From contig JANXWA010000036.1 of assembly GCA_025351385.1 (NCBI GenBank), positions 42,307 through 106,306 on the forward strand: DNA of 64,000 nucleotides, given 5' to 3'. The position numbers and the translations under genes were made by a program. This document shows, in pieces, positions 18,176 through 26,193 of the stretch; positions within the stretch are counted from its first letter, which is position 1, and every line of letters begins with the position of its first letter. The notes beneath the pieces were generated by a model that saw only the letters and a list, made by a program, of their open reading frames with translations, was not told the origin of the DNA and searched no databases. The stretch is from Acidimicrobiales bacterium. Lineage in GTDB: Bacteria > Actinomycetota > Acidimicrobiia > Acidimicrobiales > RAAP-2.

Positions 18176-20464
18176 ATGGCATCGGACGAAGTGACCGGCG
18201 CCGACCTGGGCGATTTCTTCTGGAATTCCAACGACCTGATGTCGGTGCTCTCCAGCGACGGCAACTGGCTCATCGTCAATCCCGCCTGGCCCGCGTCCAT
18301 GGGCTGGAGCCTCGAGGACCTCCGTTCCGGCCCGTTTCTCGATCTCATCCATCCCGACGACGTCGAGGTGACGACCGTCGAATTCGAACGGCTGCTTTCG
18401 GCCCCGCATTCCACCCTGGTCGAGTTCGTCAACCGACAACGGCATCGCGACGGCGCCTACCACTGGATCGAGTGGTCCTGCCTCGGTCGAGACGGCAAGG
18501 TCTTCTCCACCGGACGCGACGTCACGGACCGAGTGCTCGGCCAAGCGAGACTGGCCGAGAGCCTCGAGATGACGAGATCGATCCTCAACGCCGCGGCCGA
18601 TCCCATCATCGTCATCGACCGTGACCTCTGCGTCGTCGACGCGGGCCCCGCCACTGAGCAATTGCACGGCTACCCGGAAGCCGGCCGTCGCGGTCGCACG
18701 GTGCTCGACATCATCCACCCCGACGATCGCTCGTGCGTCGCTGCGTCGTTCCGGCGGGCGTTCGATGTGGACGACGTCGTAGGTCTCCACTGCCGGATTG
18801 TCCACGTCGACGGCCACGAGATCCCCATCGAGGCACGAGCCCGGGCGTTGCACGACGATCACGGCAAGGTCACCCGCGTCGTCATCGTGGCGCGCGACAT
18901 CTCGGAGTCGGTCGCCGCCGAGACGGCGTTGGCCGAGAGCCTCGAGATGACCCAGGCCATTCTGGCCGCGGCGCCTGACTCGATCATCGTCATCGCGCAG
19001 GACCTGATCGTCGTCGAAGTCAGTCCCGGCACCGAGCGGATCTACGGAATCCCTCAGAGCGAGCGCTACGGACGCAGCGCCATGGACGTCGTCCATCCCG
19101 ACGACCGGCCGGCCATCGTTGACATCCTCCAGCAACTGTTCGAGGGACCGACGGACGCGCTGAAGACCTACCGCTTCCGCGCCCACCACGTCGACGGACG
19201 TTGGCTGACGATGGAGGCGCGCGCGCGTCTCCTGCGCGACGTGGAGGGCCGCGGCCGTCGCGCCGTCCTGGTCTCTCGGGACGTCACGGACGCCGTGGCT
19301 GCCCAGGCGGCCCTCGAGGACGCCAAGGCCCTCGCCGAGCAGCACGACCTCGCCAAGAGCGAGTTCATGTCGCGGATGAGCCATGAACTTCGCACGCCGA
19401 TGACCGCGGTACTCGGTTTCACCGAGATCCTCCAGATGGAGGTTCACGCTCCGAAGGTGTCCGAGATGCTCGAGTACATCCACAGCTCGGGCAAGCACCT
19501 CTTGGCGCTGATCGATGATGTGTTGGATGTGTCACGAGTCGACTCGGGCTCGATCAACCTGGTCACCGAGAGCATCGCGCTCAGTGTCATGGTGCGCGAG
19601 TGCATCACCCTGGTCACCCCGCAGGCGAGGACGTTCGGCATCGAGATCGTCAACCAGGTGGCCTGCGACTTCCACGTACAGGCCGACCACCAACGCCTCA
19701 AGCAGGTGATAGTGAACCTCATGACCAACGCAGTCAAGTACAACCGACCGAATGGTACGGTGATCGTCGATTGCCGTCAGCTCGATGGACAGTGTCGTCT
19801 CTCGGTCACCGACACCGGAATCGGCGTCGCACCGGAAAAGATGACACGCCTCTTCACCCCCTTCGACCGACTGGACGCCGAGGCCACCTCAATCGAGGGA
19901 ACCGGGCTCGGCCTCTCGCTCTCCAAGAGCCTCGCCGAAGCGATGGGCGGATCGCTCGGAGTGGAGAGCATTTCCGACGAGGGCTCCACCTTCTGGGTCG
20001 AGATGCCGTCGACCGAACTGGCCCCGGGGCCGATGAGCTCGATAGATCCGATCGAGGGACCGACCTCATCCGTACCGCTCTTTCGCGACGCCAACATCCT
20101 CTACGTCGACGACACGGTCGCCAACCTTCGCCTCGTGGAACTGCTACTGGCTCGGCGTCCGGGGGTCCACCTGATCACGGCGTCCAAGGGTTTCGACGGA
20201 CTCGAACTCGCACGCGAACACCTGCCCGACCTCATACTGCTCGACGCGTGGCTTCCCGACGTCCACGGCCTGCACATACTGCGCCAACTCCGCGACGACC
20301 CGATCACCGCGTCGATTCCCGTTTTCGTCATCTCGGCTGACGCGTCGTCGGGTCAGGTTCGTCGCTTCCACGACGCCGGCGTCCAGGAGTTCTTCGCTAA
20401 GCCAATAGACCTGTCACTCCTGCTCGCCGCGATCGACGCCACCCTCGCCGCGGCCGCTGCCTAA
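18176..20464 (+). CDS. Hybrid histidine kinase with three PAS modules and a C-terminal receiver
   Basis: 762 aa, no membrane segments, so cytoplasmic. Three PAS modules fill about residues 10-385, each with an IHPDD/VHPDD signature; the repeats open with SILNAAADPIIVIDRD and AILAAAPDSIIVIAQD. HisKA carries phospho-acceptor His403 (MSRMSHELRTPMTAVLGF), then the ATPase boxes NLMTNAVKYNRPNG, DTGIGVAPEKM and GTGLGLSLSKSLAEAMGG. A receiver from about residue 640 has Asp690 (LILLDAWLPD) and a C-terminal Lys (FFAKPIDL). The receiver being last implies phosphorelay to another protein or receiver self-control. It is the first of three paralogues in 11 kb. Confidence 0.93.
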   Translation: MASDEVTGADLGDFFWNSNDLMSVLSSDGNWLIVNPAWPASMGWSLEDLRSGPFLDLIHPDDVEVTTVEFERLLSAPHSTLVEFVNRQRHRDGAYHWIEWSCLGRDGKVFSTGRDVTDRVLGQARLAESLEMTRSILNAAADPIIVIDRDLCVVDAGPATEQLHGYPEAGRRGRTVLDIIHPDDRSCVAASFRRAFDVDDVVGLHCRIVHVDGHEIPIEARARALHDDHGKVTRVVIVARDISESVAAETALAESLEMTQAILAAAPDSIIVIAQDLIVVEVSPGTERIYGIPQSERYGRSAMDVVHPDDRPAIVDILQQLFEGPTDALKTYRFRAHHVDGRWLTMEARARLLRDVEGRGRRAVLVSRDVTDAVAAQAALEDAKALAEQHDLAKSEFMSRMSHELRTPMTAVLGFTEILQMEVHAPKVSEMLEYIHSSGKHLLALIDDVLDVSRVDSGSINLVTESIALSVMVRECITLVTPQARTFGIEIVNQVACDFHVQADHQRLKQVIVNLMTNAVKYNRPNGTVIVDCRQLDGQCRLSVTDTGIGVAPEKMTRLFTPFDRLDAEATSIEGTGLGLSLSKSLAEAMGGSLGVESISDEGSTFWVEMPSTELAPGPMSSIDPIEGPTSSVPLFRDANILYVDDTVANLRLVELLLARRPGVHLITASKGFDGLELAREHLPDLILLDAWLPDVHGLHILRQLRDDPITASIPVFVISADASSGQVRRFHDAGVQEFFAKPIDLSLLLAAIDATLAAAAA

Positions 20465-20633
20465 ACCGTCGACGGCGTCAAGCGGCCCGACCGGTCGAAA
20501 GAAGGCCCTTTCCAGAGTCGTTCACGGTATGTTGTACTCAGCCAGTGCTCGGCTGCATGTGATCGGATCTCCGTCATCCAATCGACTGGATCCCGGTCCT
20601 TCGAGTCGGGCCGCTGACGGGAGGCTTCGGACA

Positions 20634-23240
20634 TTGACAAGGGCGAACTCGACTGTTCCCGAACTCGACCAGTACTTCTGGAACTCCGTGGACCTGCTGT
20701 CGGTCTTCTCACGTGACGGCCAAGTGAGGGTGAGGAATCCGGCCTGGCAGAAGGTCCTGGGCTGGGACCCGGAGGCCCTGAGCGACTTCGCGTTCATGGA
20801 GCTCGTCCACCCCGACGACGTCGAGCGGACTCGTCAGGAGTCCGAGCAGGAATGGAACGGACCCGACACCGCGCGGGTCGGCTTCGAGAACCGCCTGCGC
20901 CACCTCGACGGCTCCTACCGCTGGATCGAATGGACCTCCCGACGCGACGGGGAGCTGGTCTATTCAACGGGACGCGACGTGTCTCGACGCAACCGAGTCC
21001 TGTCCGAGCTCGCCGCGGCCAGTGAGATGAACGCCGCGATCTTCACGGCGGCGACCGACTCGATCATCGTGATCGATCGGGAGATGAGGATCGCCGAGTC
21101 CAGTCCCGCCGGTACCCAAATGTTCGGCTACCCCGACGAAGGCCGCATCGGCATCGATGCGCTCTTCATCATCCACCCGGACGACCGCGAACGGGTACGG
21201 ACGACCTTACTGAGAATCTTCGACAGCGGCGAGGTGGCGACGGCGCGTTTCCGGGCCCGACACTTCGACGGCCATTGGCTGATTGTCGAGGCCCGGGGTC
21301 GTTCGCTGGACGTCGCCCACGGATCGGCCGAGCTCGCCGTCGTCATCTGTCGAGACGTGACGAAGGCGGTGGCCGAGGAGGAGGCGCTCGCGGACAGCCT
21401 GCGCACGATCACCGCCATCGTTGACACTGCCGTGGACGTGATCACCACTATCGATCGCGACTTCAACGTCCTTGAGACCAGTCCCTCGAGCGAGCTGACG
21501 ACGGGGATCCCGCCGGCCCAACGTGACCTCTACCCCATCTTCGACCGGATTCACGACGACGACCGTGCCAAGGTCATCGAGGCGGTGCGGCGAATCTTCG
21601 GCCAGGGCGAAACGGCGACCGTCCGCTACCGGCTCCAGCACTTCGACGGTCGCTGGATGACGGTGGAGTCGAAGGGCCGAGCGCTCGTCGACGCCGGAGG
21701 ACCACCGACGAAAGCTGTCATCACCACACGCGACATCACCGAATCGGTCGAGGCCGAGCGGGCGTTGGCGCGAAGCCTCGAGACGACCATCGCCATCTTC
21801 GACGCGACTGTCGATGGGATCATCCTGATCGACAACGAACTGCGCGTCCTCGAGACCAGCCCGGCCGGCGAGAGATTCCACGGTGTTCCCGCGAGAGAGC
21901 GCCGGGGTCGCGAGGTCACCGAGCTGGTGCACCCCGACGACCAAGCGAAGGTCCGGGCCGCCTTCCAACGGGCCTTCGACGAGGACGGGTCGGTGGAGTT
22001 CAAGTGCCGGATGGTCCACATCGACGGGCACCTGGTCACGATCGAGGCCCGTGGCCGAACGTTGCATGACGCCCACGGCCCCCCCACGCAGTTGGTCTTC
22101 ATCGCCCGCGACATCACCCAGTCCGAGGCCGCCAAGGCGGAACTGGCCCGCAGTTTCGAAAAGACGAGTGCGATCCTCGCCGCCGCGGCCGACTCCATCG
22201 TCGTGATCAACCGCGACCTCGTCATCGAGGAGGCCAGTCCTGGCACCGAGAGGATCTTCGGCTACCCCAGGGAAAACCGAACGGGTCAGAACATCCTCGA
22301 CATCATGCACCCTCACGATCAACCGACGGTGACCGCGGCCCTCGACCGACTGTTCTCCCAGGAGAGCGAAGACCTGATCGACTACCGCTTCCGTGCCCGG
22401 CACGCCGATGGCCACGAGCTGATAATCGATACCCGGGCCCGACTCTTGCGCGACGTGGACGGCGAGTCACCTCGCGCCGTGCTGGTCTCGCGCGACATCT
22501 CGGACGCCGTGGCACGGGACAAGGCGCTCGAGGCGGCGAAGTTGGAGTCCGAGCGGGCCAACCTGGCCAAGAGCGAATTCATGTCTCGGATGAGCCACGA
22601 GCTGCGCACGCCCCTCAACTCGGTGCTGGGATTCGCCCAGATCCTGCAGATGGAGTCGCACTCCCCCGAGGAGATCGAGACGGCTGACCAGATCTACCGT
22701 TCCGGTCAGCACCTCTTGAACCTCATCAATGAGGTCCTCGACATCTCGAGGATCGAATCGGGCACCATCGCGGTGAAGCTCGAATCGGTGGCGCTGGGCG
22801 AGCTGGTCGACGAGTGCGTCAACCTCGTGACGCCCCAGGCGAAGGAGTTCGGAATCGCCGTGACGAGCAACTGCACGCCCGCACTGCTCGCCCTGGCCGA
22901 CCGCAACCGCCTCCGTCAGGTCCTGATCAACCTGCTGTCCAACGCCATCAAGTACAACCGGGCGGGCGGCAGTGTGACGTTGACCTGCGGGCGCGCGAAG
23001 GGGCGGCTTCGCGTGAGCGTGGCCGACACCGGCTACGGGATCGCGCCCGAGTTGAGGGACCGCCTCTTCACCCCCTTCGACCGGCTGGGCGCTGAGGTCA
23101 GAGGTATCGAGGGGACCGGTCTCGGTCTCGCGCTCTCCAAGAGCCTCGCCGAAGCGATGGGCGGCGACCTCTCCGTCAAGAGCACCGAGGGCGAAGGATC
23201 GATATTCCGCGTGGACCTTCCCCTGTTCCAACCGAAGTGA
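20634..23240 (+). CDS. Histidine kinase with five PAS modules, no receiver
   Basis: 868 aa from the TTG at 20634, chosen over an ATG 105 bp upstream because GGGAGG lies about 10 bases before it and the protein then begins like its paralogues (ELDQYFWNSVDLLSVFSRDG). Five PAS modules precede the kinase core; module openings include AIFTAATDSIIVIDRE, AIVDTAVDVITTIDRD, AIFDATVDGIILIDNE and AILAAAADSIVVINRD. HisKA His655 lies in MSRMSHELRTPLNSVLGF, with ATPase boxes NLLSNAIKYNRAGG, DTGYGIAPEL and GTGLGLALSKSLAEAMGG. The protein ends after the ATPase domain. The receiver found at the C-terminus of both paralogues is instead encoded by the next gene, 51 bp downstream. Confidence 0.92.
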   Translation: MTRANSTVPELDQYFWNSVDLLSVFSRDGQVRVRNPAWQKVLGWDPEALSDFAFMELVHPDDVERTRQESEQEWNGPDTARVGFENRLRHLDGSYRWIEWTSRRDGELVYSTGRDVSRRNRVLSELAAASEMNAAIFTAATDSIIVIDREMRIAESSPAGTQMFGYPDEGRIGIDALFIIHPDDRERVRTTLLRIFDSGEVATARFRARHFDGHWLIVEARGRSLDVAHGSAELAVVICRDVTKAVAEEEALADSLRTITAIVDTAVDVITTIDRDFNVLETSPSSELTTGIPPAQRDLYPIFDRIHDDDRAKVIEAVRRIFGQGETATVRYRLQHFDGRWMTVESKGRALVDAGGPPTKAVITTRDITESVEAERALARSLETTIAIFDATVDGIILIDNELRVLETSPAGERFHGVPARERRGREVTELVHPDDQAKVRAAFQRAFDEDGSVEFKCRMVHIDGHLVTIEARGRTLHDAHGPPTQLVFIARDITQSEAAKAELARSFEKTSAILAAAADSIVVINRDLVIEEASPGTERIFGYPRENRTGQNILDIMHPHDQPTVTAALDRLFSQESEDLIDYRFRARHADGHELIIDTRARLLRDVDGESPRAVLVSRDISDAVARDKALEAAKLESERANLAKSEFMSRMSHELRTPLNSVLGFAQILQMESHSPEEIETADQIYRSGQHLLNLINEVLDISRIESGTIAVKLESVALGELVDECVNLVTPQAKEFGIAVTSNCTPALLALADRNRLRQVLINLLSNAIKYNRAGGSVTLTCGRAKGRLRVSVADTGYGIAPELRDRLFTPFDRLGAEVRGIEGTGLGLALSKSLAEAMGGDLSVKSTEGEGSIFRVDLPLFQPK

Positions 23241-23291
23241 CGCCCGATTAGCCTGACCCGAGTACTCGTCGACCAGAAATCGTGAAGACCC

Positions 23292-23693
23292 TTGCCCACC
23301 ATCTTGTACATCGAGGACAACCTCTACAACGTCCAACTGGTCCAGCGCCTGCTGGCCCAACGCCCCAACATCGAGCTGCTGACGTCGTCCCAGGGCAACG
23401 TCGGCATCCACCTGGCCCAGCAGCGCAGCCCCGACCTCATCCTGCTCGACGTGCACCTGCCTGACATCCAGGGTTTCGAGGTCTTCACGATCCTGCGCAG
23501 CGACCCCACAACCTCCAACATTCCGGTCATCATCCTCTCGGCTGACGCGACGCCTGGCCAGAATCGTCGGTTCCTCGACGCCGGCGCCTACTCCTACATG
23601 ACCAAGCCGCTCGATCTCACCGCGCTGTTGAAGGTCGTCGACGAACTCCTCGGCGAGAGCGCTGCGCCGCTCAGTGCCCCGGAAAGCGACTAG
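23292..23693 (+). CDS. Stand-alone receiver-domain response regulator
   Basis: 133 aa CheY-like receiver with no output domain. The acidic pair is in LYIEDNLYN, phospho-acceptor Asp53 in LILLDVHLPDIQGFEV, the switch Ser in VIILSADAT, and the conserved Lys in YMTKPLDL. The start is TTG at 23292. It closely resembles the C-terminal receivers of the two flanking kinases, including the unusual LY(I/V)(E/D)D opening, so it is best read as the detached receiver of the five-PAS kinase immediately upstream. With no DNA-binding domain, its output must be protein-protein contact; the convergent GGDEF-EAL protein is a candidate partner by location only. Confidence 0.92.
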   Translation: MPTILYIEDNLYNVQLVQRLLAQRPNIELLTSSQGNVGIHLAQQRSPDLILLDVHLPDIQGFEVFTILRSDPTTSNIPVIILSADATPGQNRRFLDAGAYSYMTKPLDLTALLKVVDELLGESAAPLSAPESD

Positions 23694-23705
23694 CCACCAA
23701 CCTGG

Positions 23706-25787
23706 TCACACTGAGTAGGTGTGGCCGATCAGACCGGCCGCCTCCTCGCCGGGCACGGCGGGCGAGAACAGGAAACCCTGTCCCAGGGTGCAGACGAGAC
23801 CCTGGAGTCGCCGAAGCTGCGCGGTCGTCTCGATCCCTTCGGCGAGCACCGTCATGCCCAGGCTATTGCCGAGCGACACGATTGCCTCGAGTAGCCGGTC
23901 CTGGTGGATGTTCTGATCGGGCGACCGGACGAAGATCTGATCGATCTTGATGACGATCGGGTTCAACCGGGCGAGATACGAGAGCGAGGAGAACCCCGTG
24001 CCAAAGTCGTCAAGCGCGACGCCGATCCCGAGCCTCGTCAATTGCTCCATCATGTTCAGTGTGTCGCCGACCTCGAGCAGCGCCACCCCTTCGGTGATCT
24101 CGAGGATCAGCCGGTCCGGTGGAAGTCCGCTGGAGGCGAGCTGACTCTCCACCATCGCGACCAGTCCCGCGTCGTGGAACTGGCGACCGGAGAGGTTCAC
24201 CGAGACGTAGGGCTTGAAGGGCGACTCAGCGGTCCCCTTCCACGAGCTCGCCGCGGTCACCGCCTCGCGCAGGGCGAACTCACCCAGCTCGAGGATCAGC
24301 CCGCTCTGCTCGGCGAGAGGGATGAAGACGTCGGGCGGGACCCACCCCCGCTCCTCGTGGCGCCAGCGCATCAGGGCCTCGAAACCGACGATCTGGCCGG
24401 TCGACAGGTGGACGATCGGCTGATAGTGCATGGCGAGTTGTCCGGCCACGAGGGCGTGGCGGAGCTCTTGGGCGAGTGAGAACTGCGAGATCACCTGCTC
24501 GTGCAGGCCCGGCGTGTGGAAGACGTAGCGGCCCTTGCCCAGACGCTTCGCCTCGTAGAGGGCGAGGTCGGCGTCGCGCACGACGTCACTATCGGGCGAG
24601 CTCGCCCGGTCCCAGACCACGACGCCGACACTCGCTCGCTGATTGAAGCTCAGCTCGCCGACACGCACCGGCTCGTCGAGCGCCTTTAGAAGACGCTCCG
24701 CCACGCGCTCGGACTCCTCGACGCCCGAGACATCCTCGGCGAGGAAGAGGAACTCGTCGCCCCCGAAACGACAGAGGGTGTCGGAGTTGCGGGCGACTGC
24801 CTCGAATCGACGGGCCAGCTCGACGAGGAGCTGGTCACCGACGAGGTGGCCGTGGGTGTCGTTCACGCCCTTGAAGTCGTCGAGGTCGAGGAGCATCAGC
24901 GCGCACAGGCCTCCCTGGCGCTGAACGCGAGCCTGGGCCTGAGCGAGCCGGTCCTGGAAGAGCGCCCGGTTGGCCAGTCCCGTCAACGGGTCGTGCAGTG
25001 CCTGGTGCGACAGCAGGGCGGTGAGTGAACGCTCCTCGGTGACGTCGCGTTCGGAGATAATGAAGTACAGGGTGTTGCCGGCCTCGTCCCGGGCGGGCGA
25101 CTTGGACACCTCGGCGATGAGCATGTGCCCGTCCTTGTGGAGGTAGCGCTTCACATAGCGCACGTGGCCGATCTCGCCTCGCATTATTCGCTCGTGCGAA
25201 CCTTCGGTGATCCCCACGTCGTCGGGGTAGGTGAACGGCTTCGAGTCGAAGCCGATGATCTCGTCCGGCGTCCGACCCACCATCTGGTAGAACGCCTCGT
25301 TGGCAGCGAAGACGCGGTCCTCAAGGTCAGTGAAGACCATCGGGGCCATGTTGTTCTCGAACGCGAGTCGGAAGTGGCGCTCGGCGTCGCGACGGGCCTC
25401 CTCGGCCCTTCGCTGAACGCTGTTGTCGCGGATCGAGCCGACCGTCCAGCGCCGGTGCCCGAGGGTGAGCGGCGTGAGCGCGAAGTCGACGGCGAGCCCG
25501 GTGCCGTCTTTGCGCATCACCGTGAGATCGCGGTCGCTCCAGATGATCCTCGCGTCGTGGTTCCGGGCGAACACTTGGCGCGCCTCACCCTCCATCTCCT
25601 TCAACTCGGGCGGGACCAGCATCAGGACGTTTTGGCCCACCAGCTCCTCGCGTGAGTAGCCGGTCAGGTCCGAGAGAAGGCTGTTGACGAACCGCATGAT
25701 CCCGTGACGGTCGATCAGCGCCGTACCGTCGGCCATCGCCTCGAGGAGGCTCTGGAAGGAAATCGAGAGGTCCTCCTCAGAATTCAT
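23706..25787 (-). CDS. PAS-PAS-GGDEF-EAL cyclic-di-GMP protein
   Basis: 693 aa. Two PAS domains (about residues 10-130 and 135-260, the second with a PAC-like tail ending SERDVTEER) are followed by a GGDEF domain with intact GGDEF at 342-346 and an RxxD inhibitory site (RNSD) five residues upstream. An EAL domain follows with EALMRW at about 470, plus DDFGTGFSSLSYL and VLAEGIET. By motif both cyclase and phosphodiesterase activities look intact, so net direction cannot be predicted. No membrane segments are seen. It is convergent with the receiver gene (12-bp gap) and lies between two paralogous kinases, suggesting one signalling island. Confidence 0.94.
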   Translation of the reverse strand: MNSEEDLSISFQSLLEAMADGTALIDRHGIMRFVNSLLSDLTGYSREELVGQNVLMLVPPELKEMEGEARQVFARNHDARIIWSDRDLTVMRKDGTGLAVDFALTPLTLGHRRWTVGSIRDNSVQRRAEEARRDAERHFRLAFENNMAPMVFTDLEDRVFAANEAFYQMVGRTPDEIIGFDSKPFTYPDDVGITEGSHERIMRGEIGHVRYVKRYLHKDGHMLIAEVSKSPARDEAGNTLYFIISERDVTEERSLTALLSHQALHDPLTGLANRALFQDRLAQAQARVQRQGGLCALMLLDLDDFKGVNDTHGHLVGDQLLVELARRFEAVARNSDTLCRFGGDEFLFLAEDVSGVEESERVAERLLKALDEPVRVGELSFNQRASVGVVVWDRASSPDSDVVRDADLALYEAKRLGKGRYVFHTPGLHEQVISQFSLAQELRHALVAGQLAMHYQPIVHLSTGQIVGFEALMRWRHEERGWVPPDVFIPLAEQSGLILELGEFALREAVTAASSWKGTAESPFKPYVSVNLSGRQFHDAGLVAMVESQLASSGLPPDRLILEITEGVALLEVGDTLNMMEQLTRLGIGVALDDFGTGFSSLSYLARLNPIVIKIDQIFVRSPDQNIHQDRLLEAIVSLGNSLGMTVLAEGIETTAQLRRLQGLVCTLGQGFLFSPAVPGEEAAGLIGHTYSV

Positions 25788-26193
25788 GTCGCTCGCGTCC
25801 CTGCCCGTCTCTCGAGGTCCGGAATCAACCTAACGCTTCACCCCCATACTCGCATAGCGCACGATGCGCCGTCGTCCCATCCACGGCCCCGTCGCGTCGA
25901 CGACGGTGCGCCCGGAGTGGGCTTGTTCGAACGAACCGCATCCGTGCGAGACCGCGGCGCGACAGAGCTCGTCGACGACCAGGCGAGCAACGACTTCGAG
26001 TGTCGTAGTGATGAACCGATCGGGTCGATCACGCCGTTCGTCGCAACGGACGTGGCACCTTCCTCGTAATCGACGCTCTAGCCAGTAGGTTGGAATTCGA
26101 GGCATGCGGCCGAGCCTTGACGTATGCCTGCTATCACGATCGTTGTCAAAGTGCTGTCCACCTCGAGAGGCCGTTTCCGGAGGATGCAAGTCA
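25788..26193. other. 406-bp intergenic region between the GGDEF-EAL gene and the third kinase
   Basis: No convincing gene. A minus-strand open stretch ending at 25830 reads RFITTTLEVVARLVVDEL and later VVDATGPWMGRRRIVRYA. It has a moderately coding-like third-base pattern, but no start codon with a ribosome site in that frame before it enters the opposing kinase gene. It could be a decayed gene end. The plus-strand part next to 26194 should hold the promoter of the third kinase, with GGAGG at 26179-26183 as its ribosome site. Confidence 0.3.

Noticed and set aside
17984..19498. 504-codon minus-strand frame opposite the first PAS kinase
   Set aside because: It mirrors the third-base bias of the kinase gene on the other strand and has no recognisable domain. 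Similar mirror frames lie opposite the second and third kinases.
25830..26015. Minus-strand open stretch reading FITTTLEVVARLVVDEL ... VVDATGPWMG
   Set aside because: It looks somewhat protein-like, but there is no start codon with a ribosome site in frame and no family I recognise. Kept only as a note on the intergenic region.
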